From: Turnera subulata
Taxonomy: Eukaryota; Streptophyta; Magnoliopsida; Malpighiales; Passifloraceae
NCBI GenBank assembly: GCA_028386065.3
Contig: JAKUCV010007113.1
Span: forward strand, 23,302 to 87,301
Length of the DNA stretch: 64,000 nucleotides
Direction: 5' to 3'
Position 1 is the first letter of the stretch. Every line of letters starts with the position of its first letter. The translations under genes and the position numbers were made by a program. The notes beneath the pieces were generated by a model. It saw only the letters and a program-made list of their open reading frames with translations, was not told the origin of the DNA and did not search any database. Below, in pieces: positions 33,287 to 45,234 of this stretch.

Positions 33287-35131
33287 TGATGCGTTTTATT
33301 TACGCGTGACTTTTTCAAATTTATAATTCTTGATCAATTCACAACACGACAGACAAATAACTCACGAGTAAACACAATGATTGTTAACTGCAAGTGCACA
33401 GTGTACTACGTAGTGTAGTAGTGTAATCAAGGTCGATCCACGGAACAAGGGAAATAAGTACTACCTAATGTCACAACTTACGATTATCTAGGCAAAACAA
33501 ATAAAAGATGGTGTAGGGTGATGTCGACTAGGCTAGAAGGAAAAGAAATGAAATCGTAGACTTAATCTAAAGTAAAGTTCTATCAATATCTAAAGCAATC
33601 TAGGAAATCGGTGTTCACACAATTACTATCTAGGTTTATTATGCATGGATGTCGATATCTATGTTGATGTGTGATTGTGGGCAATTGTTTCTAATATCTT
33701 AATCCTCAGCTCTCGTATGTTGAATCAAATATTCAGCAAAGATTACTACCTAGCTCTCGCATAGCCTAGTATCAATACCAAACTCATTAAGCACAAAACA
33801 ATCAATAAAGCCCTAAGAAACTATCAGCTCTCGCATATTTTAGCATCAATCAATTTATGTTCTTCTAGGTATCATCATATAAATCATGCAGCTCTCGCAT
33901 GTTGCAATCAATAAGAATCAATCCAAAGTAGATAATTAATTCGGCACACATAGACTGAACAATCAATACAATCAATTGAATAAACATCAAACCATATATA
34001 ATAAAACCATAGAAGTAATTGGCTACATCCCTAATCCTAGATTAGAGAATTAGTTCATCATAATAAAATATCAAATCATCAATATCTCACAAGAATTCAT
34101 CAAGTAAACAATTAAAAAGAAAGAAAATCGAGTGAAAGAGAGAGTAGTGAAGTCGGGCAGCCGATTTGTGTTGGTGATGATGGCGTCGACTTGTGCTCCT
34201 CTGGTGACGAATTTTGCTGCAATTGGACTGGTGATTCTGCGACTTTGAACCTTCAATTCTTGCTAGAAAAACATTGAATTTTTGTGGGGAATAACCTTTG
34301 AAATTGGATAAGGAATTCGGCACCACCTAGAGGATCCAAAAGAGTGAAAACCCTAACCCTACTATTGTGTGTAACCTGATAACTAACCAATTCGGCAGAG
34401 CTTCGCCCTCTGACTTCTGCCTCGTGAATATGTCGACCTAAGGGGTCCTTTTATACTGTCTTTAGCTGCTGGAAGTCGGTGGGGCTCTCCTTCGTTGAAT
34501 GGAAATTGAATTCTTGACTTGCACTCCAAGTTGGACTTTTCCCTGTTTTCTGACCCGAAATTTTCACGCCACTTAACTCCTAGAGGACGTCCGAACTGGG
34601 CGTTGGGCTCTTCTAAAAAAGTTCTCGATAATTCTCCCAGCTTTCTTTACATAAAAAGAACTCTTCAATTGGACCTTTGTAGCTCAAGATATTGCCGAAA
34701 CACTGGGCCTGGGTCGGCACAGAAAAATCTGCATTTTGGGTTGGATTAAAATAATTACTGCTCCTTGTAGACACGTCCAAAAATTATGAAATTTAATCCA
34801 TAGAAATCTCTAGAAGTCTAGTTTTGTCTCCAATTGGTCTCACTTATTTTAGATGCCTAGAACTCCCAAAATCTTCAAAATAGTCGGCTATGCTCACTGC
34901 AGAAAGTTTCCTAAATTGGGTCTGGTTTCCAAACTTGGCTAAAAAGCTTCCATTCTTCAATAAAAACGATAAATTCCTGATAAAAACACTTAATCAGCAA
35001 AATTGAAGTACTAATTGACACAATGCATGAAAACACACAATAATATAAAGATTATACACATAATCGACCAAGAATACAAAGTAAAAGCCATTCAAAACCA
35101 TCATAAAAACACGAACATTTAGATGTTATCA
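33287..35131 (-). repeat. Athila-A 5' LTR
   Basis: 1845 bp; on the minus strand begins TGATAACATC and ends ACGCATCA, next to the primer site. The LTR end carries the sequence CACTGTGCACTTGCAGTT (minus strand, about 33388-33405), similar to the ends of the family-B LTRs (GTGCACTTGCAGGAACC), so both are Athila-like. No second copy is in the window. Confidence 0.8.
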
Positions 35132-36435
35132 ATAACCCACATCCAACACCACCATCACAATAAAACATTGTCAACACTACCAGGATCCGAACCATGCCTT
35201 GCACCCTTTGTTTGACCATTGCCATCATCATCAACAATATCGACATCATAGCATCCTCAATCCACTATGAAAGCCGTCACCATAATCTGCAGCAAACCAA
35301 TCAACCACAACAAAATTGTCAGCAACAATACGGCAAACAGACCACCAAAGTCACGTCCATCACCGCCACAAAATGTGTTCCCCAACCAGCATCAACAATC
35401 CGGCTCATGATTAACCCCATCACCGACCTTGCAACGCCATTATCAAACTCAGCAACAATCCCACAACGTCACTGCAACAACACCCCGCAACCACCATCGG
35501 AACATCCACGCAGCTGACAACCTGCCATTGTCGTCTACCACCAACAACCCCACAAAACAAATTGAACACACAAAATCTAGCACCACCAACAATTCAACCC
35601 ACAATATCATTCAACATAGGAACCTGAATCTGCCATCCATAGCAATAGAACACCTGAACCCCATCGAACAACAACACATAACCTGGTTACCTTTTTCTTT
35701 CGGCAGGAATTCAGTCACCTCACTAGAGTTCTAGCACGGTTGCCATATCTCTACCTCCGGGCACCGCACAATCGACGTTGTTGTCCATCTCATCTTCGTC
35801 GTTGGTTCAATCAAAGCCTGAACCCGGCTCCACCACCTTTGTTATCGGCATAGGTATGCCACTCGCCATTCGTCCACAGTCGGCTCGGCCGGAGAATTGA
35901 AGGTTGGGGAAGGAAGGAGAAGGAGATGAGGGAGAGTGAGAGATAATTGTGAGGGAAAGAATAAATGAGAATCATCTAGAAAGAGAAGGGAGGTTGATTG
36001 AGGGTGTGGTGAGAGCTTGGTAGTGGGTTGAAGTGATTGGGACAAGAAGAGAAGAGATGGGTATGAGAGGAAGAGATGTTGTCGGTGAGAGAAAGATGAG
36101 TTGCAGAGAAATTGAGAGGGAGAGAGAGGAGTTATGGCATTTGATCAAAGAAAGGTAAAGGAAAGAAAAAAGAAAAACATGGATAAAGTTAGAAAACGTA
36201 GAAAGAAAAAGAAAAAAAGAAAAGGAAAAAAAGAAATTAATTTTAAATTAAGTCACAAGTGGGGCCATGTGGAAAACCGGTTGCAGGTGAAAAATGGCCT
36301 TTACTAATCGGTTTTCAACAATTAATGGACAATAATAATCCAATAACTTGTTTAGGGACAACTGTGATGAAAAAAAAAAATTTAGGGATATTTTATAGCA
36401 TTAATCCGTGAGCAAATTAGTAGAATTACCTTTTT
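35132..36435. other. Unclassified region between Athila-A and SIRE-2
   Basis: About 1.3 kb. The left part (35137-35690) is CA-rich on the plus strand with degenerate CAACA and CACCA repeats. The middle, read on the minus strand (36120-35900), is CT-rich like a plant transcript leader, with an ATG near 35866. The right part is A-rich (36150-36240). The composition resembles the promoter and leader portion of the Del-1 LTR, but I cannot align the two by eye. It could be a diverged LTR fragment of that clade or a decayed host promoter. ORFs are low-complexity. Confidence 0.35.
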
Positions 36436-37687
36436 TGTGAATCAGTTTATGATTAGGAAGATGCTTAAGGTTAATTAAGTATGCTTAGGCCTAATCAAGT
36501 ATGATTATTAACATAAGGCATGGATTAAATTGTGACATTGATTTTACTATTATAATATGCCTTTAAATACAATTTACTATGTCAATTATTATTAAATAAT
36601 TAAATCTACTGACTAGGTTTTGATTATGACAAACCTATACAAACCTATGTATAGCATCTTGTGCTTCTAACCATGATTTGCAGCTCACACAAGTACCCCA
36701 TCCGCGATCAACTCCATGGAAGAAGAAGTGAGTGGGATTGGAGAGTGTGTTAGTGCACATGTGATGTCGCTTTCATCAAAAGACATCCATGTGACTTGAT
36801 TTGTTTAATCCCTATGGGGATTGGTCAAAGGAACCTAATGCATTACCATTTGTGGAATCTGAATCAATGAAAATGCTACCTTAAACAAATCAAATGTCAG
36901 CTGAATTCAAACTTCCTAGGACCAACCTAGGACTATGCTAAATAATGATATCAATGACAAAAAGCTGCTAACAGTTGGATCTCGTGCCAAAGTGAGAGGG
37001 ACAACATGCTGAGTGAACGTTGACGCTCTGGCACCTCGGAAGACAAACCAGCTGGATGGAAAGGGACATGTAACGGATCTTTTGAATTTGCCACCATCTA
37101 ACTTGTCTATATAATGAGATGCTGATTCAAGGAGAACCTCAGAGCCGTTAAACCGAGATTCCGAATTCAAGCAAAGTTAGTGCACTTGCACTTCTCAAAG
37201 TTAAGCAAAAGAGAGAGAGAAAAACACTTTTCTTAGTTCATTCATTGAGTGATAATATTTGAAGGGAAAAGTTGTTGTACTTAGAAATATCTTCTGATTC
37301 AAAGGGTTTGTGTAAGGCAAAGCTAGGGAAAGCTTTGTGGTGAGTGTGTGAGGATAGAGTTGAGCCTAGAGAAAAACTTGTACTATAGGTTAGTGGTTGA
37401 ACCCGTAAAAAACCATAATAAGAGTGAGTTAGAAATCTCAAGGGGGATCCTTGAATAGTGGAGGTAGTCTTGTGTGGCGAACCACTATAAATTCTGTGTC
37501 ACACTTTCTCTAACCCTTTTACTCATAGCATTTTAATTATTGTGTTCATTAGTTGTCATAAACACAAAATTAGAGAAAAAAACAGTTTGGCATCTGTGAC
37601 GCCAAATTAGGTTTTTATTAGCAAGGCTAATTCAGCCGCCCCGCCCCACCCCCCTCCTCCTCCTTCTTAGCCACTTTTGGGCCAACA
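36436..37687 (+). repeat. SIRE-2 5' LTR
   Basis: 1252 bp, begins TGTGAATCAG and ends GGGCCAACA. It is complete, unlike the SIRE-1 5' LTR. A TATATAATGAGA box near 37107 and a C-rich stretch at 37634-37662 match the SIRE-1 LTR layout. The 5-base run TTTTT before it may be the TSD but cannot be checked because the 3' end is absent. Confidence 0.9.
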
Positions 37688-37688
37688 A

Positions 37689-37700
37689 TTGGTAGCAGAG
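37689..37700 (+). promoter_or_regulatory. SIRE-2 primer-binding site
   Basis: TTGGTAGCAGAG directly after the LTR resembles the complement of the initiator tRNA-Met 3' end (usual plant form TGGTATCAGAGC) with changes. Confidence 0.65.
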
Positions 37701-37743
37701 TAAGGAATCTCCATCTGTGGATTAATATCCAGGAGAAAAGATC

Positions 37744-39170
37744 ATGGCACTTGAGGGAAACAACATCAATAATGCACTCTTCTTCAATGGCCTCAACTTT
37801 GATCATTGGAAGTTTTGCATGAAGACCTTTCTTGAAGGAAAGAATCTTGAGATGTGGGAAGTTGTAAATTCCCCTTACTCACGTCCAACCAAGGAAATGA
37901 TGTCCTGGAGTGAAGCTGAAGTGAAGAAAGCCAAACTAGATGCCCAAGCAAAGAATGCACTCTTTTGTGGCATCAGTCAAGCCGAATTTGAAAGAGTCAG
38001 ATCATATGAAACATCACAAGAAATTTGGAGTACTCTATGCATTGCGCATGATGGAATAAACCAAGTCAAAGAGTCAAAGATGAATCGGCTTATGAGAGAG
38101 TTTGAGTTGTTCCAAATGTTGCCAGATGAAACCATACAAGAACTTGACACAAGATTCACTATCTTGTGTAACAACTTGGCTTGTCATGGCAAAATCATCA
38201 CAAACAAGGAGACAGTGACAAAAATTCTTTGATCTCTTCCCTCTGAATGGGAACCGAAGGTTACTGCTATTGAGGAAGCCAAAGACATGAACACTCTCAC
38301 TTACAATGATCTTATGGGAAGTCTCATTGTTCATGGGTCAAAATTTGAAGAAAAACCAAAAAGAAAGAAGGATATGGCTCTCAAGTCTTCACATGAGAGT
38401 GATTCCGAAAGTGACCCAGATGTTGCCTTATTTACAAGGAAATTTGTGAAATTTATGAAAAGGAGAAACCTCAAGGGTAGAAACTTCAGAGGTGTGAAGG
38501 TTGATGAATCAAAGAAAGAGAAACTTTTGTGCTATGGTTGCAATCAACCCGGGCACATCAGGGCCGAATGCCCCAACATACGAAAACCCAAGTTCAACAA
38601 CTTCAAGAACAAGGGGAAGAAAGCAATGACATGACCCTGATTCTGATGATGAATCGGATGAAAAGGAATCGGCAAACCTTTGTCTTATGGCACAAGAAGA
38701 AAAAGAGGTAAATCATTCCAACTCATCTAGCTTTTCTTTTGATGAACTCCATGATGCATATGAAGAATTATATGAAAGTTTTAAATTCATGGCTAAGACA
38801 AACAAAGCATTGAAAAGGAAGGTTGAACTTTTAGAATCTGAAAAGAAAAATGTATGGTAAAAAATGAAGAAATGGCTAAAAATCTGACTCTGTGCAATAA
38901 TGGCTTTGAAGATGCCAAAGTGGATAGAGAAACTCTTGCTAAGTCACAAAAGGTTCTTGTGCAACAACTTGATACATGTAAAGAAGAGAATACAAGACTT
39001 GCACATGAAAATGTGGATCTGAAAAAGACTGTGGATTCTCTGAAAAGTATGCTTGAAAAGTTTGATCATGGTAGTAAATATTTAGATATGATTCTAAGTC
39101 AACAAAGACATACATTACAAAAGGTAGGTCTTGGAGCAACAAATCACATTTTTTAAGCTAAGCCTAACTA
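37744..39170 (+). pseudogene. gag: SIRE-2 gag
   Basis: The N-terminal frame (37744-38232, 162 aa) starts MALEGNNINN and has the UBN2-type gag fold pattern (NGLNFDHWKFCM, LFCGISQAEFERV, SKMNRLMREFELF). A TGA at 38230-38232 replaces CGA, which SIRE-1 keeps. The frame 38287-38634 carries the first CCHC knuckle (CYGCNQPGHIRAEC). A small deletion near 38632 and a one-base loss near 38850 break the acidic and coiled-coil portion (38854-39156). The second knuckle, near 39231-39275, reads CHYYNRHGHKIKNC, so its second Cys is lost; SIRE-1 has it intact. Confidence 0.87.
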
Positions 39171-39390
39171 TGCTTCTAATACCCGAAAAACTAAAGCATA
39201 TCATAGCACAACATCTAGCCATAACATCACTTGTCACTATTATAATAGACATGGACACAAAATCAAGAATTGCATCTTTAGGAGAAAGAATTGTCCCATG
39301 AAGTTTATATGGGTACCTAAAGGTACCAAGACTAATTCATAAGAACCCAAGCATGTTTGGGTACCTAAAAATTGACATTGCAACAGGTCA

Positions 39391-41128
39391 ATGAGGATGA
39401 GTGGGTGCTTAAGACATATGATGGGTGATACGTCCAAGTTCTCATCCTTAAATCCGAGAGGTAAAGGTTCTGTCACCTTTGGCGACAAATCGAAAGGAAA
39501 TGTATTGGGTATAGGTAATATCGGTAAGGATCCAACCATTGAGCATGTGTTGTTAGTTCAAAATCTAAAATTCAACTTACTTAGCATAAGTCAGTTGTAT
39601 GACCGTGGATGCAAAGTAATTTTTGAATCTAACAAATGCTTAGTAACTAACAATGATGATAGTCAAACTTTGCTTGTTGGTAAATGACAAGGAAACTTGT
39701 ATTCCATTAAAATGGTTGATGTCTCTAATCCAGAAAACGAGTGTTTAAATGTTAGAACAGAGACTGTTGAGCTTTGGCATAGACGATTGGGGAATGCACA
39801 TCATGAGCTTATATCAAATCTTCAAAAGAAGGAACTTGTAAAGGGACTACCCTTGCTGAAGTTTGAAAACGAAAAGGTATGTCAAGCATGCCAATACGGA
39901 AAGCAATTCAAAAGTTCATTCAAACCAAAGAAGTGCATCTCCACTACTAGACCACTTGAGCTTTTACATCTCGATTTGTTTGGACCCATTAAGGTGGTAA
40001 GTCTTGGAGGTAAGAGTTACACATTTGTCATTGTTGATGACTATTCCCGTTTTACTTGGGTTATGTTTCTCTCACAAAAAGATCATGCATTTTATGAGTT
40101 TGCCTCTTTAGTAAGAAAATTTCAAAATGAAAAAGGTTATAAAATAACAAAGATTAGGAGTGACCATAGTGGTGAATTTGATAACCTTGTCTTTAATCAT
40201 TTTTGTGAAGAAAATGGGATTGAACATACATTCTCGGCTCCTCGAACTCCTCAACAAAATGGGGTAGTAGAGAGGAAGAACCGAATGTTGCAAGAAATGG
40301 CAAGAACAATGCTAAATGAACAATCATTGCCAACTTACTTTTGGGCTGAAGCCGTGAACACCGCATGCTTTGTTCTAAATAGGGTAACCATTAGGTCACA
40401 ACTTGAGAAAACACCATATGAGCTTTGGCATGATAGAAAGCCAAATATAAGCTACTTCAAAGTCTTTGGGTCAAAATGCTTTATATTAAACACCAAAGAC
40501 TCACTAAGGAAATTTGATGCTATATCTGATGTTGGTGTGTTCCTAGGATACTCAACTAGAAGTAAAGCTTATAGAGTTTACAACAAAAGAACACTTATAG
40601 TTGAGGAATCAATACATGTGGTATTTGATGAAATTCAGTCAACTAACAATTGTGATGCGGTTGAGGATGTGTTTTGTCAGCAGCCTAGAGATATTATTGC
40701 TAACATTCCTGAGAGGCCTGCTGAGATTGAAGAAGAGTTGCATGATGATACCGTAACTCGACATAAAACAAATTCAAAAGCTACAGCACATGCAATACCT
40801 GATAGTTCGGCAATGAAGGTGCCAAAAGGACTGTCAACCAGTGACATTATTGGAGATCAATCTAAAGGTGTAACTACAAGATCATCCATGCACAATCTTA
40901 ATTCCCATCAAGCTTTTCTCTCACAAATTGAGCCCAAAAATGTCGATGATGCCATCAATGATGAAAATTGGGTGATGGCTATGCAAGAAGAGCTCAATCA
41001 ATTTGAGAAAAGTGATGTTTGGAAATTAGTTCCTAGACCCGCCAATTACCCAATAATTGGAACTAAATGGGTATTTAGGAACAAATTGGATGAGGCTGGA
41101 AATGTGACAAGGAACAAAGCTAGTAGAA
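39391..41128 (+). pseudogene. pol: SIRE-2 protease remnant, integrase, RT start
   Basis: The protease catalytic DSG triplet is missing because of a 14-bp deletion between two direct copies of AGTGGGTGCT (see SIRE-1 2871 and 2885). A TGA at 39685-39687 separates two frames. The long frame (39697-41187, 496 aa as an open frame) has the zinc-binding motif (LWHRRLGNAHHEL, CQACQYGK; the third His position reads NAHHE), the integrase core (LDLFGPIKV, VDDYSRF, SDHSGEFDN) and the integrase C-terminal part, then the RT start to [21 protein letters not shown]. From about 41128 the frame runs into the B1 LTR, so its last 20 residues are not pol. Confidence 0.88.
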
Positions 41129-42485
41129 AAGAGGAGCTGCATCTATATAAAGGAGGAAAGAAGAAGAACCAAAGGAGGGGGAATTAACCCAAAGAATCAT
41201 CCACCATTAGAGACATTATTGAAGGTCTGGAACAGGGGTTAAAAACCCAAAATTTTGGATTTTCAAGGGGGTGCATGATTCTGCAACTTTTGTTGCAGAA
41301 ATTGTGTCGCTCCTAACTTCCAATCTATTCCAAACCCTATGCTCACCTTTGTTTTCATTGTTTCTGTAATCCCGAGCATGAACTAAATAATCCCTCTTAG
41401 GTTGAAGGGGTGCAACATGTCTCTGGTTTTTATGTAATAAATTGCTCTTTTTTATGTTCTTATCCCGTCTTCTTGTTTTGGTTGTTGCACACTTGATACA
41501 TGTTTGAGTTCTGGCCAAACCCTCGCATGATTATAGGTAGCTAGGTGAAGGACCGAAAGGAGAAACCATAGCTACTGGAACAATAACAACCAACACTTAG
41601 TTTTTAGCTTTGGACTAGAGTTAGAAACTAGTTGAGGAACTAGCCTCAACACCAATCCAAAACCCCTGTCTTTGACCGATGCGAGAGCATTAGGAATGTA
41701 AAAACCATGGGAGGCACCTGTGAGCGAAAGCAAATGGGTGCAGTATAGGTTGAGAGTGCCTGCAAGAACCGATTCTATTAATTGATTACTATGCTGTCAA
41801 CAGCCTCAGCCTGTGCCTAGTACAGCCTCAGTCTGTGACAACATAGTCAAGAAGATAACACAATTCCTAATTTGATTCTTGGTTGACTATTGGGGAGTTT
41901 CTTTTAATCTAGTAGTAGCCTGGTGAAGGATCGAAAGAAGAACCCAGGAGTGCTAGACCAACAATAAGTCAGCCTTCACCCCCTAGCCGTTCGAAAGAGG
42001 ATAGGGAGAGACTGTGGGTATTTAGCACCAACACTAAACTTCACCCTTAAGTGAACGTCTATTCTAGTGACAGGGTGTAGATGGAAGCTTAGGAAACTAT
42101 CAATAAGATCGAAAGCCGTTGATTGGACATTAGGTTGGGAGCCTCTTCAAAACATTTTATAGAAACAGCCTCACCCACAGGCTCAGCCTGTGCCTGAGGC
42201 TGTTGAGCAATTTAAGGCATAAAACAGGACATGTGAACCCCGGATGCCTAAGACTTCTCTCAATTTGATCTCTTCCTATTTCAATTTTGTTGTTAGTTTA
42301 ATTTGATTGCTTAGTTTATATTTCAATTAGCATACACCTGAAAATCATCTCTTATTGTTCATTTTAAGCCTAATTTCTCTAATTGAAGGTAACAGGCTCA
42401 ACCTAGTCCCTTTGGATACGACCTTGATAGTACTACAACAACCCTGTGCACTTGCAGGAACCTACGTTGCAGAAAGATGATATCA
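41129..42485 (+). repeat. B1 5' LTR, left part deleted
   Basis: Matches 47803-49165 of the 3' LTR. The junction with SIRE-2 RT is near 41128. Palindromes ACAGCCTCAGCCTGT (41800), a variant (41822) and ACAGGCTCAGCCTGT (42177) lie in it. Ends GATATCA before the primer site. Confidence 0.87.
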
Positions 42486-42491
42486 AGTTTT

Positions 42492-42509
42492 TGGCGCCGT
42501 TGTCGGGGA
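42492..42509 (+). promoter_or_regulatory. B1 primer-binding site (tRNA-Asp, one mismatch)
   Basis: TGGCGCCGTTGTCGGGGA differs at one base from the exact tRNA-Asp complement found in B2. Confidence 0.84.
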
Positions 42510-42705
42510 CTGGCGCTTGATTCAATTGCTTTTTATTTTGATTAATTAGGCTTTTGTTTTACTTAACCATTTCTTTGTCCAAGTTGAAGTTTTCAGGTGG
42601 TGCATACCCCAAGCCAGAAGGAATCAGCTAGCTCTAATCTTCCACCAGGAAATCGAAAAGACCGCCCGCCAGATTCGTAAGAAGAACAAAGAGAAACAAC
42701 AAAAC

Positions 42706-45234
42706 ATGGCGAACAGACCCAATGAAGGAGCACAGGCTCAGCCTGTTCGACCTTACATTCCTTTGTCACAGCCCCTACAACCACCAACAACCATAATCCA
42801 CAACAGCATAGCCATTCTAGATGTAGATGCCCCATATGAGATTCGAACAAACTTGCTGAGCATGTTAGAAATGCACACATTTGGTGGCATGCTGTCTGAA
42901 GATCCAAACTCGCACTTGCAAAATTTTCTGCGGGTGTGTAGCATAGTGAACATAGCAGGGATGACCAAGGAGCAGCTCTACATGAGAGTATTTCCATTCT
43001 CACTTCAAGATGCAACATTTGAGTGGCTCAACAACCATGAAGTAGGCCATTTTACAGAGTGAGATGGTCTAGTCAGAGCCTTCTTGAAGGAATACCATCC
43101 ATCAAGCAAGGCTGCAAACTTAAGGCGACAACTAATTGGCTTCACTCAACGCTATGATGAATCAATTCGTGATTCTTGGGAACGCTTCAAGGGAATACTA
43201 AGGAGATGCCCAAACCACCGAATTGATGAGGCTGTGCAACTTGAACAATTTTATTGTGGCCTATGTGAAGAAGATCAAAACACCTTGGATAAGATGACCA
43301 ATGGAGCATTCTTGGAAAACGACTACAATGATGGAGTTGCCATTGTTGAAGATCTATCCAAGAGGAAGACCCAAATCAGGGGAGTCAAAGCCTCTGAAAT
43401 GATCGGTGTGGACCGAGTGGCCAAGCTAGAGGCAGAGTTAGATGCCCATCGGAAGCAACTAGGGGTTGCTGAAATCAAGGCAGCTGTAGTCGCAGGCTCA
43501 GCCTGTGGAGGATGCGGAGGACCTCATGGTACGTCTAGTTTCCCACTCTTTGCTGAATGTGATTCTAAACAAGCCCACTATATCCAGCAACAGCAGAATC
43601 AACATGGGAATACATACAACCCAGCTTGGACAGATCACCCGAATTTCTCTTGGAGATCGCTAAATGAAGAAAGAAATCCACCACAGGCTCAGTACTAGAG
43701 GCAAAACCATGGTGGATATCAAGGTGGACATCAAGACATGATGAGCATGCTGCAATCCATCCTCGAGAACAAAAATAAAATGAATGAGGAGATTAGTCAA
43801 ATCAAGTCCCACAAAAGAATTCTCGAGAATCAAATTGCAGAGCAGGCCACATTGTCAACTAGCCAACAAGGAGCTCTTCCAAGAAAACTAGTAGAGAATC
43901 CAAGGATTGAACATTGCAATGTTGTGATCCTTCACAGTGGGAAGGAGATAAGGGAAACAACACCGAGACAGCCTGAGGCTGTGGAGAAAAAGGCAACAGC
44001 ATTAACATCCAGCTTGGGACAGACAGTGCATACACAGGCTGAGCCTGTGCCTGAGCCTATCAGTACAAAAAGTGCTGAGAAACAGCCCCAAACTGTTCGA
44101 CCTTATCAACCTCCTCTCCCATTCCCAGAAGTATACCACAAGACCAAATTGGAGAAGCAATTCAGTAAGTTCACGGAAATGCTAAGTAAGTTATATATGA
44201 ATGTTCCTTTTAGTGATGTGGTTACACAAATTCCTTCATATGTTAAGTTTCTCAAGGAGATTTTGACAAGGAAGAGAACCATTGACGATATTGAGACTGT
44301 AGCTATGACAGCCCAGGGGAGTGCTCTCATTCAACATCAGCCACCCAAAAAATGCTCAGACCCAGGGAACTTTACAATACCATGTCATATTGGGAGCAAG
44401 AAGATTGAAGGGTCCCTATGTGACTTAAGAGCTAGTGTCAGCATGTTACCACTTTCCATCACTCAAAGTATGGACCTTGGAGACATCAAGACCACAAAGA
44501 TGAAAATCCAACTTGCTGACCGCTCACTTGTGTATCCTGTGGGAGTATTAGAGGATGTGCCTGTCAAGGTTGGTGATTTTTATATTCCTGTTGATTTTGT
44601 GGTCATGGATATGGCATTAGATGTCCACACACCCATCATTTTAAGGCGACCTTTTCTTGCCACGGCGAGGGCATTGATTGATGTTGAGGAAGGAAGGTTG
44701 ACATTGAGAGTTGGAGAAAATACAATGAATTTCAATATGCTCCAGTCTCCTAAGTCAGAATTGAGCTTTGGCACCTGGTGTCAGGTTGACACTCTTGATG
44801 ACAACAATAAATCAATACAACAGGCCCAGCCTGTCCAGCAACCTGTTCAACAGCAATGGCCTATCAATCAAACTGGAGCTGATGATTTTGAACCAAATAA
44901 TAAGATAAAACCTCTTCCTCCAGAATTGTATGAAGAGCACTTAGAGATGAATGGGAATTCCATGGTTTACAAGGAGAAAACCATAAAAAGCCACAATGGT
45001 CAAAACATCAAACGTGCTTTCAAGAAAGAAGACCAAGTCCTTTTCCGGGATAAGAGACGATCCAAATGGTCTGCTCTATTTACCATTCTTCATTGTTTGC
45101 CTCGTGGAGAAATGGAGGTTGATGGTGATGGGGTCAGCCCGTTCATAGCCCATCGAAGGAGGTTGAAAATTTATCACCCTACCATGGGCATTTTCAGGGA
45201 GATTCAACCTTGCCAAAACCCTCATACCTCTTAA
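42706..45234 (+). pseudogene. gag-pro: B1 gag-protease fused in frame to integrase C-terminus
   Basis: Three open stretches (42706-43062, 43084-43698, 43738-45234) share one reading frame, separated only by a TGA at 43060 and a TAG at 43696, so the parent had one ORF of about 840 codons. Gag part: FGGMLSEDPNSHLQNFL, MRVFPFSLQDATFEWL, KEYHPSSKAANLRRQ; the zinc knuckle (CGGCGGPHGTSSF) lacks its last Cys. Protease part: LCDLRASVSMLP and IILRRPFLATARALI, where both conserved Gly are Arg (both explained by G-to-A). After IKPLPPEL it jumps to an integrase C-terminal segment (NGNSMVYKEKTIK, VLFRDKRRSKWSALFTI). RT, RNase H and the integrase core are absent. Family-B palindromes occur in several frames. 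Confidence 0.85.

Larger units (their letters stand above)
1..35131 (-). mobile_element. Athila-A: Ty3/gypsy Athila-type LTR retrotransposon, interrupted, 3' end outside window
   Basis: Read on the minus strand, the element runs from its 5' LTR (35131 to 33287) through a tRNA-Asp primer site (33261-33278), gag, protease, RT-RNase H, a promoter-like leader (27263-28430) and an ATHILA-type ORF (20034-21230) to 3' noncoding sequence that continues past base 1. Two later insertions split it and both have clean TSDs: B2 (21243-27262, TAGGG) and SIRE-1 (457-19717, CTCAT). Taking these out makes its pieces collinear. The 3' LTR is not in the window, so its own TSD (expected ATAAC, the five bases after 35131) cannot be confirmed. 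The Athila assignment rests on the primer site, the gag-protease-RT order and the downstream ORF. No integrase core is present. Confidence 0.82.

Noticed and set aside
39697..41187. 496-aa ORF as an intact protein
   Set aside because: Its last 20 residues come from the B1 LTR across a deletion junction, and RT is missing; it is a truncated pol.
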